NCBI GenBank assembly: GCA_964006375.1
Contig: OZ023262.1
Span: forward strand, 87,003,154-87,067,153
Source of the DNA: Tillus elongatus
Lineage: Eukaryota > Arthropoda > Insecta > Coleoptera > Cleridae
Direction of reading: 5' to 3'
Length of the DNA: 64,000 nt
Positions 1-13,478 of the stretch are shown here, piece after piece (the first letter of the stretch is position 1; the number at the start of each line of letters is the position of its first letter). The position numbers and the translations under genes are program-made. Below the pieces are notes generated by a model. It was given only the letters and a program-made list of their open reading frames with translations, had not been told where the DNA came from and made no database searches.

Positions 1-77
<77 letters not shown>
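1..77. repeat. (TA)n tract
   Basis: Uninterrupted TA dinucleotides run from the window edge. The right flank starts GGTGGCCCATTGAAAAC, a mariner-type terminus, so the tract abuts a transposon end whose target would be TA. Confidence 0.95.
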
Positions 78-79
<2 letters not shown>

Positions 80-300
80 TGGCCCATTGAAAACGAGCTG
101 GCAGCCATATCTGGCATGAAAATATTTTGTCGAAAAAAACCTGAAACACGTCAAGTTTGCTCGGAAGGGTGACAACTTTTCACGCATAAAGTATAGCCCA
201 AACTGTATCCTTCTAAGCGGGGGTGTTATCCCTCCATTTTTTTAAATGGTTTTTTAAATGATTTAATTCCCCCTACATTGGTTTTTATTTTTAAAATTCG
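78..300 (+). mobile_element. mariner-type terminal region, orphan
   Basis: The sequence begins GGTGGCCCATTGAAAAC and later has TGAAACACGTCAA. Both occur in the same order at the right end of the mariner at 41671-43209, read on the minus strand. I see no transposase with this terminus, so it is a solo end or a deleted copy. Where it ends is uncertain. Confidence 0.55.
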
Positions 301-434
301 ACTTATTCGTTTAGGAGATATGGAGTTTTGAAATATCACTAATGAATTTGCCGTGAAATTGTTAATGCTTGAGTTGGGCCTCACCAGCCTCAACTGCAAG
401 ATAAAAATGGTGCAGAAAGTTTATGTAGGTGATA

Positions 435-592
435 AAAAGTCATTTAGATGAAAGTGTTTCAAAAAAAAAAACTCAGCAAAATATGTCTTGTGAAAACTCA
501 TTTTGATAGCAACTTCTTGTGCCTACATGTGAAGTGAAGACATATTTTGCTAAGGTTTTTTTGGGGCACCTTAATCTAAACGACTTTGTACG
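435..592. repeat. fold-back hairpin (MITE-like)
   Basis: Arms 435-488 and 537-592 are imperfect inverted copies sharing CAAAATATGTCTT and the AGTCATTTAGAT / ATCTAAACGACT ends, with about 48 bp between. It has no coding potential. I do not recognise the family. Confidence 0.6.
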
Positions 593-635
593 CAAATTTT
601 AACAACATTTTCATCTTATAATGGACGCTGTTGAG

Positions 636-800
636 GAACTGCTGAAAGACTTTTGAGGCTTTAAGTTTAGTTTGAATATCAGCTGTTGTTGCCCATAGTT
701 GGTAAAGCCATTCCATAGTTAACACAGACGTAGCGAGTTTTTCTGTGACATCAGAAGTGTTTGTTTTCTTATCTGCAACTGGTTTCATTTTTTACAGCAT
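636..800 (+). mobile_element. SINE-C body fragment
   Basis: The text with ATCAGCTGTTGTTGCCC, TTGGTAAA, a TTCCA/CACAG stretch and a final ACAGCATC recurs at 7170-7300 and, inverted, at 62960-63110. There it follows a tRNA-like head; here the head is missing. Reading frames in it are not genes. Confidence 0.55.
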
Positions 801-802
801 CC

Positions 803-905
803 CCATATAAAAGATGAAACTGATCACAGATATGTGTTCTAGTTGGCTAGTTCACTAGTTCGCACTGATTGGAGGAATTTTTTTCAAAATTCAAAAGTCA
901 CAAAG
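803..905 (-). mobile_element. TA-HINE head fragment
   Basis: It reads, from the tract side outwards, ATAAAAGATGAAACTGA, GATATGTGTTCTAG, a GCGC-like block and CAAAATTCAAAAGTC. This is the diagnostic order between the (TA)n tract and the outer hairpin of the family. The tract itself and the terminal hairpin are lost. Confidence 0.6.
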
Positions 906-1817
906 TTTTGTGTATTTTTTCTACGACAATTAACTAATAATAATGTTAATTTTTTTTCAAACAATAATTATTTAATGTTATATTTTACAGATGTTATAGA
1001 CACAAAATATAGAAGTTTTCTTAGAATTGCATTGCGTTTTGTAGACAAATAATTTCGTATTTCTTTTTTCCCAAAAACAAATTATATTTTTGACAACAAG
1101 AACGGAACCGTTACGGAAACCCTAGTAATATTTATAGCAGGAAGACGACACAATCGCACATTATCCGCTATTTAATCAATATATGAATTTTCCTGATTTG
1201 ACGGCAAACCAGTCCTGCATCAAATATTTACATTTATATGTACCTTGTATAGGATCAATGCTATAGATTAATCAATTTAATTAGTGTCTCGCTTCCTAAA
1301 ATAGGCTAATCCATTCAGACGCCACAATCATGACTTCATTGTCGTTCTCATATGTTAGTCCAGTACGAGGTGAGATCATGTTATGATATGATACTACTGG
1401 CAAATATTAACTTACAATTACGGTACTGTAAAATGTTGTTACTGAAATAAACACATCAACCAATTCGTGCTAAGGTCATTTAGGTATACAGTATGGACCA
1501 TATGTAATGTATAAATTTACTTTCTCAGTTAATATTTGTATAAAAAAAAACTCTGAACGAGGTCAATTAGTTACTTCAGTATTAAGTCGGTGTGGTGAAG
1601 AAGTGATCATAGAGTATTAAGCGAGTCAGCACAAAGTGTTGGTGTTTAAGAATCGATCATAGTAACGAATAGAGGAATATAATTCTATGGACATTATTTA
1701 ATAATAGATAGAAACGTTTTGGTTGATACTGGTGTTGGAAAATAGTTGCTTATAATAAATTAGTAGTTTGAAAAGCTGTGTTTTGTTAGTCAACGAATCC
1801 AGAACCCCGTAGAACGT

Positions 1818-1821
<4 letters not shown>
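906..1821. other. unassigned AT-rich stretch
   Basis: I find no splice-bounded exon, RNA gene or recognised transposon here. The 69-residue frame at 843-1052 is AT-driven and starts inside a HINE fragment. Confidence 0.4.

Positions 1822-1911
<90 letters not shown>
1822..1911. repeat. (TA)n tract
   Basis: About 45 TA units. Neither flank matches a recognised transposon, so this is one of the few tracts here without an assigned host element. Confidence 0.95.
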
Positions 1912-1913
<2 letters not shown>

Positions 1914-1974
1914 TTTAAAATATTGCACTACACTGTAATCACTTTTAAATATACACTTAATTTGTTAACTGTAC

Positions 1975-2117
1975 GTTTGTGATTTCTTATTGGTTTGCGT
2001 GGACTACAGTTTTGAACTGTCCCGGTTCAGCGCTACTAAGTGAGTAGCGTGCTGATGATGAATCGGGACGGTCCGAAACTGCAGTCCACGCAAACCAATA
2101 AGAAATCACAAACGTGC
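1975..2117. repeat. head-to-head inverted PLE terminus (fold-back)
   Basis: Two arms of roughly 62-75 bp are near-perfect inverted copies around a centre at about 2037-2041. The outer 30 bp (TGATTTCTTATTGGTTTGCG and complement) are identical. The plus-strand right arm carries a hammerhead-like core (2047-2091). In the left arm, read on the minus strand, part of that core is deleted. The same head-to-head arrangement appears at 11535-11775 and 53221-53797, so I read it as a PLE-derived inverted dimer without coding sequence. Confidence 0.7.
2047..2091 (+). ncRNA. hammerhead ribozyme-like motif
   Basis: Helix I pairs GCGTG (2047-2051) with CACGC (2087-2091). The CTGATGA core is at 2052-2058 and GAAAC at 2075-2079. 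A 4-nt loop and GT-C follow (2080-2086), putting the cleavage base C at 2086. Helix II (GAATC with GGTCC around GGGAC) has one mismatch and one wobble, plus an extra T after the core. This is the minimal type I layout known from Penelope-like elements. Activity is uncertain because of the extra base. Confidence 0.6.
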
Positions 2118-2131
2118 AGCAAACAAAAAAA

Positions 2132-3147
<1,016 letters not shown>

Positions 3148-3159
3148 ACACTTAGTAGC

Positions 3160-4430
3160 GTAAAAAATTTCACCCCTCGCTTTAACCCGCCAATGTGACA
3201 CTTACAAATCCTAAATTTTAAAATTAGAAGGGTAGGCTTGTCACACCTCATTTGAAAGTCATTTTCAATTTCCATTCGGGAGTGTCTTGTTTTTGACTCT
3301 GTTGCATGGTTACGGAGATAATGGATTTGAATCTTTACATAAATCTTTTATTTTTGATAACAAAATTACTGAACTACCTATATACAATTAAAATCGTAAA
3401 TAAGTTTATAGTAAATGTTAAAATTATAACCAATGCATTTCCAGACAATATGAAAAGTTTCTAAATTCGCCAAGAACACTTTGTATAACGTAAGGACTTA
3501 TTTGTTCAACTTCTTGCCGAAACATAAGCTTTAAAACTCCTACATTATCTTGTCTGTTGACGTATAATTTTAACTTCAAATAAGCCGCAAAAATAAATCA
3601 AGTGGGGTCAGGTCAGTAGAAGGTGCATGCCACTCTACTGCACCACACCTAACAATCCGTCTGGCCGGAAACCGTTTTAATAGGTCCTGACATGATTTGA
3701 AAAATGCGGTGGCGCTCCGTCCTGCTGAAATGGAATATGCCGGTCGATTTCATTTGAATTGCCATCAGCAGAATATAGTGCTTTCAGTGTTGACACTAAA
3801 AAACTTAACAAAAGTCTTAGTTGTCCGTTGGCATTTAAGCAACCGTCAAAAAATTTTAGAACGATTATTTGGTTTTCAATAGTCCCAGTGCAAACACCTA
3901 CTTTCCTGTGATACTGAGTGCTGGCCTCCACATCCAATAAGAATTTTGTCCGCCTTATTACCCACAATTTTGTCTATTGACACTACCATTTAAACAAAAT
4001 TTCGTTCCTAGGTGAAAATAATTATGTTTGTAAGCTGAGGGTTTTCTTAACACCGATTCATTATTCTTTCGCCGAACTCGATCCTACGATCACCACCGCC
4101 TTCATTCAATTCCTGCCCTAGGCGAACTTTGTACAAATGCATATTTTGTCTCTTCAAAACACATAACACCCATGCCTTGCTTACATTACGTTTCCTACCA
4201 ATTTTTCTACTCGATTGGTGCGGATTTTCCTTTACACTCAGTAAAATCTATAAATTCTCTTCATTAAGTTGGACATTTGCACCGGATTTAGGACTATCTG
4301 GAGCATGTGCAGATTCACGAAATATTATGCTCTATTCCCCTAACTGTTGACTGTGATATGGAACAATCGGCATACTTGGCATTAAACATTTCACTACAAC
4401 CAATCATAAGAATATGTCTACACTTTGTGT
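3160..4430 (-). mobile_element. degenerate mariner element
   Basis: A minus-strand transposase relic lies between a 3150-3330 flank that resembles a mariner terminal repeat and about 4430. Element ends are not resolved. Confidence 0.6.
3430..4300 (-). pseudogene. mariner (DD41D-like) transposase relic
   Basis: Minus-strand fragments in several frames match the order of an IS630/Tc1-mariner transposase. First come a hydrophilic QELNE segment (about 4110), SVNRQN-like residues and a NVWTG-like block. Then comes an intact QQDGAPPHFSNHVR block near 3690-3740, holding the second catalytic Asp. Last is TDLTPLDLFL (about 3600), holding the third acidic residue. Frames shift and stops interrupt, so it is dead. 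The long spacing between the last two acidic residues suggests a DD41D-type mariner (inference). Confidence 0.7.
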
Positions 4431-4610
4431 TTCACTAAAACATGAACAATATCTACACGAGTGCATACTGAAGAAAAATTACAAAATGAACCACAAATTA
4501 AACAAACTGGTTCGTTTGTAGGGCTTTATCGAAAGATACGAATTAATCTTTATTCATCAATCATAATTATTTTTTTTATCATACCGAATTATCTTTGTTG
4601 ATTTTTACCT

Positions 4611-4711
4611 TTTTAGTAAATTTTCGTAGGAAAAATTCACTAATGAGGAGATCACGACTTTCGAATTTTGTAAAAATGTGTTTAAATGAGTGCGAAATAG
4701 GCCCCCTAGAA

Positions 4712-4714
<3 letters not shown>
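4611..4714 (+). mobile_element. TA-HINE head
   Basis: The terminal palindrome (TTTTAGTAAATTTTCG then AAAATTCACTAATG) is followed by GAGGAGATCACGACTTT and GGCCCCCTAGAATGCA up to the tract. The body half is absent beyond the tract. Confidence 0.7.

Positions 4715-4785
<71 letters not shown>
4715..4785. repeat. (TA)n tract
   Basis: HINE head lies on the left. On the right is GATTGAAATTTCGAAAGC, the same right flank as the tract at 5405-5493, so the two junctions share one origin. Confidence 0.95.
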
Positions 4786-4786
<1 letters not shown>

Positions 4787-4799
4787 ATTGAAATTTCGA

Positions 4800-5390
4800 A
4801 AGCAAAGTCAGAGGATGGTAATGGCGATACCTTTCTTTTCCCAACATTTACTTTCGAAAATGGAACTTCTAGATTGTTAGAGTATTTGAAAGAAAATGCG
4901 AACCTTGAAGATTTAGAATACGATAGCTTTCAACCATTCAACTTTATTTCCATCTTCGTCAGTTTTCTTGTTGGTGATACATGATAACAGACTCCCACAG
5001 CTCTTAAAGTCTGCTGTGCCCATAACTACCACATCGAATTGCCTCTGAGATCAACAGGTGGTGGTAGCCCCTCACTTTTATTCCTCAAAGCCCTACTAAA
5101 AAGTCCGTCGGAAACTTGCAGAGTTGCTTCAAAGTATTTTTTGCAGATACTTATGTCCTGGTCATTTTCATTCGGTAAACGATGAATTCTGGTGTTTTTT
5201 TTCGTTTTTGAGTGTCATGTGTTTTTTAACAACCGTGATTTGTCCACATAGATACGCAGTCTGTAGATCACAGTCTCTCAGGCTATAGAAGTTCTGAAAA
5301 ATAGCATATCGTTGCTCACTAGATATTTTCAATTGCACAGATTTTCACAATTGCACGGCTAATCCACGAATAGCTTTGCAGCAATTTTTT
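4800..5390 (-). pseudogene. relic of an unnamed multicopy insect ORF family
   Basis: Read on the minus strand, discontinuous frames give DRGCDL-like residues, KKHMTLKNEKKHQN, an ISICKKYFEATLQVSDG block, LPPPVDLRGN and, lower down, DEDGNKVEWLKAIVF. The order resembles a widespread, poorly characterised insect ORF family that is probably transposon-derived. I recognise the pattern but not a family name. Several in-frame stops and shifts show it is non-functional. Confidence 0.4.
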
Positions 5391-5403
5391 GTTTTCTGCT
5401 ATT

Positions 5404-5404
<1 letters not shown>

Positions 5405-5493
<89 letters not shown>
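5405..5493. repeat. (TA)n tract
   Basis: The right flank (GATTGAAGTTTCGATAGC) duplicates that of 4715-4785. The left flank is the relic ORF. Confidence 0.95.
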
Positions 5494-5495
<2 letters not shown>

Positions 5496-5680
5496 TTGAA
5501 GTTTCGATAGCAAAGTCAGAGGAAAGTTTTAAAAAAAGCATTGTCAAGTGACGTCCTGATAGAGAACGTGAGAGCCCACAGTATATTTATACTCCTCTTG
5601 TTAAGCGGGAGTACATAAACTAATAAGCTACGCTTAGCATTTATTGCCAGTAGCAATGTCGGTGTCATTTAAATAAATCA

Positions 5681-6040
5681 GAGTCTTGGTGGTTCAGGGG
5701 TAAGAACGTGTGCCTCTGAACCGAAGGGTACTGGGTTCGATCCCAGGGTACTCCTTTCACTTTTTCAGTACATACTGTAACATTCACATCAACCGAGGTT
5801 CTCGCATTGTATTTGAGCAAGTTGAATGTCTGCACGTTCCGCCCTTCGGAGGGGGCGTAAAGCCGTCGGTCCCGTGTCCATGCAATGTTGTGCACGTTAA
5901 AGATCCCTACCCTCCTTACAGAAAGGCAGGGGTTCGGCAAAAATGTCCGGGATAGTGAGGTGAAACTGCTCTCTGGCGTCGGTGATTGGCCATAGTCGCG
6001 GAAATAGGCCGACGTTAAAGAAACAAAACATACATACATA
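5681..6040 (+). mobile_element. SINE-A, full-length tRNA-derived SINE
   Basis: The tRNA-like head has an A-box-like TGGTTCAGGGGTAAG (5689-5703) and a perfect B box GGTTCGATCCC (5734-5744). The body contains CCTTCGGAGGGGGCGTAAAG, TGCACGTTAAAGATCCC and GGCCGACGTTAAAGAAAC, then a CATA-rich tail. Four related copies are at 36294, 37223, 55157 (minus) and 59828 (minus). Reading frames over it are incidental. Confidence 0.85.
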
Positions 6041-6239
6041 CAACTGTGCAAATCTAGTAAATAAAGTATCCGGAAGTATTCTGAAATTAATGTTGACTTT
6101 TGAATAATTATAGTTGGAAATTTGTGTACATGTCAAAAACAAAATTAGAATTTTCTCATCATAGTTTGTCTACATGATTATATTAATTTATATATCATAT
6201 AGTTGTTATACGACTATAATATAGTATTTACAATAGTTG

Positions 6240-6325
6240 CAGGCCGAATAGATCAGTTCGTGAGGTGAGTAACCTCTAGAATTGAACGAGGAGGTCGCGG
6301 GTTGACCGTATTCAGACAGTCGGTC
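6240..6325 (+). mobile_element. possible tRNA-like SINE head
   Basis: GGCCGAATAGATCAGTTCG resembles an A box and GGTCGCGGGTTGACC a B box at SINE-like spacing. No second copy was seen in the window, so the call is tentative. Confidence 0.35.
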
Positions 6326-6676
6326 TTTTTCACTCTAATGTGGAAAGACACATACAAAAATAGAAATATTTAATGTTAAAATCTATCATTTCCAAATTAA
6401 TTGTCAATAGAATGCGTCTATTGAGATGTATATAAATCTATCAGAGATACATATAAACGAATGCCATCAGCTAAATGAGATTTCAATAAGACAATTTTTT
6501 TTTATGTAGTACAAATGATTTTTTTTTAAGATAAGTGATCAAATTATGAATAAAACAGTTTATTGTAATGTTATTATCTGTTAAAATGAATTATATCTTA
6601 ATAGTACTTTTTGTATGTGTAGATTAACATGTTTATATTTTGTGATTTGATTATCACAATTCACTAATGAACTTTG

Positions 6677-6715
6677 TGACGTCATTTTTTACTTATGACG
6701 TCACAAGTATAAATA
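6677..6715 (+). promoter_or_regulatory. twin CRE sites with TATA box
   Basis: Two perfect palindromic TGACGTCA sites (6677-6684 and 6696-6703, 19 bp apart) precede TATAAATA (6708-6715). That places an expected start near 6738. These are classic CREB/ATF sites by sequence. No recognisable coding exon follows before the SINE at 6940, so the target is unknown. It may be a retroelement or lost-gene promoter. Confidence 0.5.
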
Positions 6716-6939
6716 CGACGTGACATAAAATATCAAACCGACAAATAAGCAACACCAAGGAAGAAATTTTACGTGATCACAGGGCATTGGCAGTCTATTG
6801 GGTTGTCACATCAGAATTTCAGGAGTTGGCATGAGAACAGAAAAGAAATAGTCGCAAAGAATTACTCTAAAATAGACCTTGCATATTACAAATTGATAAT
6901 TTCACACCATAATGTGTTATCTACCCTTTATTGTACTTT

Positions 6940-7385
6940 CCTTGCCAAGCCTAAGGTGGTCTAGGGGTTAGATGACTGGCTCATGAGCGAACGGACGGGA
7001 ATTCAAATCTCATTGATGACTAAATTTCTCTTCAAACTTTTGTTTACTTTCTCTCCCCTTTGATTTAATTTTAACGTTATCTGATCAGATTGTCTAATTC
7101 CAATATTTTTAGCGACTTTTTGTTGAAAAATCACTGATGAAATATAAGGCTTTTAAGACTTTTAACTGAAGTTTAATATCAGCTGTTGTTGCCCTCAGTT
7201 GGTAAAACCGTTCCACAATTAACACAGCCGTAGGAATTTGTGAGTTCAGAAGTGTTTTTCTTCCTTGCAGCGGATTCAATTTTTACAGCATCGACAGGCG
7301 AGAAAATTTTCTCTGTGAAGCCATAGGAAAAGTATCTAATATTTAGATCAGATATGATTTGTTTTTCATTTTCTTTATTCAATTT
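6940..7385 (+). mobile_element. SINE-C, tRNA-derived
   Basis: The head has A-box-like GGTGGTCTAGGGGTTAG (about 6956-6972) and B-box-like GGGAATTCAAATCTC (about 6998-7012). The body block with ATCAGCTGTTGTTGCCC recurs at 636-800 and 62885-63195. It is followed directly by module R2 here and in the minus-strand copy near 62880. Confidence 0.6.
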
Positions 7386-7560
7386 TTATTAGCGAATTCT
7401 CTTGTACAAATTCTTTTAATAGACAATTTTCTCATAAATAAATTTAATTAATTTTCTTTGAAGAAACATTTGTTGCGAATTTTTGTATGAAAAATTATTC
7501 AAGTGAGTCATTTTTTAAACGAAATTCGTCGAAAATTAGGTTTTAATGGATTTGCGTGCA
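7386..7560 (-). repeat. module R2
   Basis: AT-rich block built of small hairpins (GCGAATTCTCTTGTAC, TTTTGTATGAAAAATT, AATTCGTCGAAAATTAGG). It is inverted relative to the copies at 57533-57840, 62039-62330 and 62575-62880. Non-coding. Confidence 0.55.
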
Positions 7561-7771
7561 ATTATTATCCCAAATATGCCGGGCAACGCAAGATGTATCT
7601 GTTGTAACGTATCTAATTGTGCTAATCTAATCTAATTGCAATAGATCTTTTTGTTTGTCGGACGTATGTAAAATCACAATCTTTACCACTTTTTTCTTTC
7701 GTAAGTTCCCGACGGTACTATTTTTGGCTTTTCGAAGTATTTTTTGTCGAAAAAGTTTGTTGCAAATTGGC

Positions 7772-7899
<128 letters not shown>

Positions 7900-8369
7900 G
7901 GTGTGCCATTTAAAAGTTCATACGCCATTTTCTTCAAAACAAACTGAGATTTTTTTAATTTGTTAAAAGTGTTAGATGAAGGATGCACATATGTAGATGG
8001 CGCTAATGGTCAAAAAACTTTTCGATCCTTAGATGCCTAAAATAAATTGCCTTTGATAGATAATTAAATTCCAAATAAATATTTTCATATTCATCACTTC
8101 CATAAAAGCAACAATTTTTTTAACATATTTGAGGTTAAGTGTAGCATTGCTTACAAGATAAAATCCTCCGTAACGTTTTTAATACAAGTACTGCACACTA
8201 GGTCCTTTGGAATACCTTACATAATCAAATAGATAACATTTAATCACAGTAGTGAGATAACTCTACAACTTCAATTTTTTCCATAAATTACTATTTTTTT
8301 TAAATTCAAATGGGACATACCGTATTTTATTTTACAGACAGAAAAATCGTACAATTTTAGCCGATTTTT

Positions 8370-9994
<1,625 letters not shown>

Positions 9995-10249
9995 TTTTTA
10001 AATACAACCATATGTCTAGAATTGAAATTAGATACTAATAATAGAAAAATGCTGTATGTTTGACGGACGGTAAGTTCACCTTAGGAAATATTAGAAGGCT
10101 GTGAGAAATGGGTTTGCAGTATATTCACTCTTATAGATATAAATTCAATAGATATAAGGTTTCAAAAATTCATAATTTTTTATCTTTTAACGCCATAAAG
10201 ATTCATAGAGACAATGAGAACAATAAAAATAAGAGATTCTTACAACATT

Positions 10250-11110
10250 TGTAAGTTTATGCGCGAATTTAGGGAATCATTGCAGTTTTAAAAAACAAGA
10301 AGTTCAATGAAAAACTGTAGAATCTAATCGAAACGTACCACATGTTTTGCATATTATTAGCAATGATCTTTACACATCCCAAAATAATTACACGTCCAGT
10401 CAAAGATTCCTATCACGTATTGCCGAAGGATTTTTAGGAGAAATAAGTATTTCCTTTATAAAGATTAGCTTTTCCATCATTTTCTAGTGATGAACAGCAC
10501 CAGCTTGATTTCGTAGCTCAGTTATCAGTGTTTTATAAGCAGAATAATAATCTATTCAATAATATTTTATGTAATGACGAAAGTATATTCCATACCAGAT
10601 GGATGCGACAAAATAAAAAACAGACCGTTTCTCGGGCTTAGTGGGAAAATCAGTATAGTCACATAATTGGTCCATATCTTTATAAAACCACTTTAACTGG
10701 TAAAAGTTATTTAAATTTTCTAAGAAATAAACTTGCGGCTTTGATGAATCTTGTTCCGTTGAATATTGGGATAATAACTTATGACTTCAACGGGATGGGT
10801 TACCTTGCCATAATACAATCACGGTACAGAACTAGTTATACAAAAAATTTTCTGGAAAGTTGTCGGGTACTGATGAAGTAACAGGTTGCCAGCTCGATCT
10901 CCTGACTTAACACCAATGTATCTTTGGAGGTAACCTAGAAGACAATATTTACAAAAAACTCTCTAGATGATGTCGTGGATCTCTACTATAAAACATATGC
11001 AGGGCCGATGACTATTAATCGAGACGCTTTATTAACAGTTTGCAATAATGAGCTATTTATATATATTTCGAATAAAATGGCATTGCGTATCAAAACAGGC
11101 GGGTAGAATT
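10250..11110 (+). pseudogene. mariner transposase relic
   Basis: Fragments in changing frames give CNDESIFHTRWMRQN (first catalytic Asp region), HIIGPYLYKTTLTGKSYLNF, LAALMNLVPL, QRDGLPCHN (second Asp) and ARSPDLTPMYLW (third acidic region). The order matches an IS630/Tc1-mariner catalytic domain. Frameshifts and stops make it inactive. It lies centrally between the long TIRs. Confidence 0.75.
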
Positions 11111-11590
11111 TTGATCATTTAATTCAATAATTTCGCTTTGCTGCCTAAACGTTTGAGGCATTGGTTTTTAACTAATATTTCAATTTTTTATTTCAGTAGT
11201 TGCATTAAAAGATAAACATTTATGAATTTTTGAAAGCTGCTATCTGTTGAATTTAAAGATATGAAAGTAAATATAATTCAAACCTCATTTCTCAGAGCGT
11301 TCTAATAATTCCTAATGTGAACTTACCTTCCATCATACAATCAATTTTTTTCTATTATATGTATACAGTTTCAATTTCAGACATAAGGTTGTATTTAAAA
11401 AATCGTCTAAAATATATGTTGTTTTTGACTGTAAACTAAATTACAGTCCGTCCTATTTGAATAATTTTGTTCAGTAATATCCGGCAAAACCGTAAGTTAT
11501 ACACTAACCTGACTACAGTGATTTAATATCATCCATTTGCTTATAAGTACACTTGGAGCACCCACATCACCACAACACATATTTGAAAGA

Positions 11591-11631
11591 CCTTACGATC
11601 GTTTCGCCAACAAAGTCAGCATCATCAGAGG
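11591..11631 (-). ncRNA. hammerhead ribozyme-like motif
   Basis: On the minus strand: CTGATGA (11628-11622), one extra T, helix II GCTGAC with GTTGGC around TTT, then GAAAC, loop GATC, GT and cleavage base A. Helix I is only about 3 bp (CCT with AGG). It belongs to the same family as 59369-59409. Confidence 0.6.
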
Positions 11632-11661
11632 ATTAACAATTCTGAATTAAGAATGTTTCAA

Positions 11662-11702
11662 CCTCTGATGACGCTGACTTTGTCGGCGAAACGATTGTAA
11701 GG
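11662..11702 (+). ncRNA. hammerhead ribozyme-like motif
   Basis: CTGATGA (11665-11671), an extra C, helix II GCTGAC / GTCGGC (11673-11678 with 11682-11687) closed by TTT, GAAAC (11688-11692), 4-nt loop, GT and cleavage base A (11699). It is the mirror partner of the minus-strand motif at 11591. Confidence 0.6.
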
Positions 11703-12125
11703 CCTTTAAAATATGTGTTGTGGTGATTTGGGTTCTCCAAGTGTACTTATCAGTGCTCACCACAGGTTCCAGTTTTCACATGGCCATTTAATCATGATAA
11801 ATATTCCAAGGAACCCGGTTTTCAGTACTAAAAAAGTTGCGAAGGTGTTTATCTTGTAAGTGATGTTATACTTAACGTCAAATATGTTATAAACGGTTGA
11901 TTTTATGAAAGTTGTGAATGTAAAAAAAATGTATTGGAAATTTTCTTTTCTATCAAACGCAGGTTATGTCAATGATCAGCGCCATCTGCATGTGTGTAAT
12001 ATAAATAAATATATTTTTTTCGCAAAGTTCAAGCTATTCGCGTCCTCAATCCAACACCCTTAACAATTTTCAAAAATCCGATTTGGTTTTGAAGAAAGCA
12101 TATGGAGTTTTAAATAGCACGCCAT

Positions 12126-12706
12126 ATAGTAGGGGTAAATCTGGATGTTTTTCATTAAATAGGTTACCAACTTGTGCCTGTGTTCTACACCCAAACATCA
12201 TTAATATTCCTGTCATCATAATTTCAGTTAAATATCGCATTATTAGACCAAACATTATTTGAAATTATAGGAACAAAATTACGACTAATTTATTAAGAGG
12301 ACATTAGGAGAGTATTCAACACAATACACCACAAAATAAAACAGAACTGTTAAATTTCAACTTTCACACTGCAAAAATTGATAGTCAATAAGAAACGATT
12401 AATGATACCAAGTACATTTTAGATAAAATACAAGATAAGAGATTTGAGATAAGAGTCAGTGAAGAATTCCAGAGCAGATTATTTTGTTGTGCGCAAGTGA
12501 ATGGAGAACATTTTGAACATTTTGAACATTTATTATAAGAAAAGGACGTTTTTATTAAGTTTATTTTGGAAATTTGAATTTCATGGTAAACTCTTGTTTT
12601 AATATTCCGGTATTAAATTTCCACCTGTATTGAAAACTTTAATATTAGACCATACATATGAGATATCTCCGCATTCATAAAAAAAAATATGATCCATCGA
12701 ATTGTG
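12126..12706. other. unassigned stretch
   Basis: No coding, RNA or clear repeat signal beyond AT richness. It contains a short direct duplication of GAACATTTT near 12508-12530. Confidence 0.35.
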
Positions 12707-12857
<151 letters not shown>

Positions 12858-12951
12858 TATGATATTAAGGGCAATTACGACCAACAATTGAGGGCTATAT
12901 CTTAAAGAAAGTCACTCTGTACTAAAACTCAATATATTTCGCCAGGAGTTC
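12858..12951 (-). repeat. PLE 3' terminal repeat
   Basis: 94 bp, inverted copy of 14491-14584, identical as far as I can read. This is the native 3' end of the element. Confidence 0.85.
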
Positions 12952-13478
12952 ATGGCATCTTCAAGAGCACTAAAAATGAACAGAATTAGCACAAACATCT
13001 AGATTATGCATTAAAAACACTTACAGCACTGTAACTAATTATAAAAGCAAGGCCTAAACATTGAAAACAGGGCAGCTCTGCCACAAAACATGATAAAAAA
13101 CAACATTGCAAAAAACATCCTTAAAATACATGTGAAACTCACGCGAACATTTCTACTTTCAAAACATTCAAAGCTAGTCATGAAAAAGTATAAAAAAGTT
13201 GTCATTAATGTTAAAAAACTAAAAAAGCTTTGAAAAATTCGCGTGTAACAAAATGGACACCTAACCCCATTTTTTCATGTTTGAATGTCAATCAGAAAAT
13301 ATAAATGACAGTGGAAGATCTCAATGATCATAGACTATTATGTTTCTCTATTGGTGAAATTATGTGAACAATTATTCTTACTTTAAGTTATGGAACCCGC
13401 CAACACAGAGGCGCCATCAGACTTATCAAAAAGTAAAACATAGTTGTAAATGCTACTGAGATTTTGAACATCTGTTTT

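Larger units (their letters stand above)
11535..11775. repeat. PLE terminal inverted dimer with two hammerheads
   Basis: Arms of about 95 bp (about 11535-11631 and 11662-11760) are inverted copies around a 30-bp spacer, with ends CAAGTGTACTTAT and complement. AAATGG occurs at both outer edges (11531-11536 and 11784-11789 region), a possible target duplication. The opposite mariner arm lacks this block, which proves insertion. No coding sequence. Confidence 0.75.

Noticed and set aside
5681..5760. tRNA gene
   Set aside because: The A and B boxes belong to the head of a SINE with further copies in the window, and the cloverleaf is not clean.
5665..6142. Reading frames over SINE-A (also at 37203-37568, 55111-55383, 59857-60208)
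   Set aside because: They follow the conserved SINE sequence on both strands and differ between copies; no coding constraint is visible.
6773..6964. 63-residue frame downstream of the CRE/TATA cluster as its gene
   Set aside because: It begins at a non-ATG codon, has no recognisable domain and runs into the SINE-C head.
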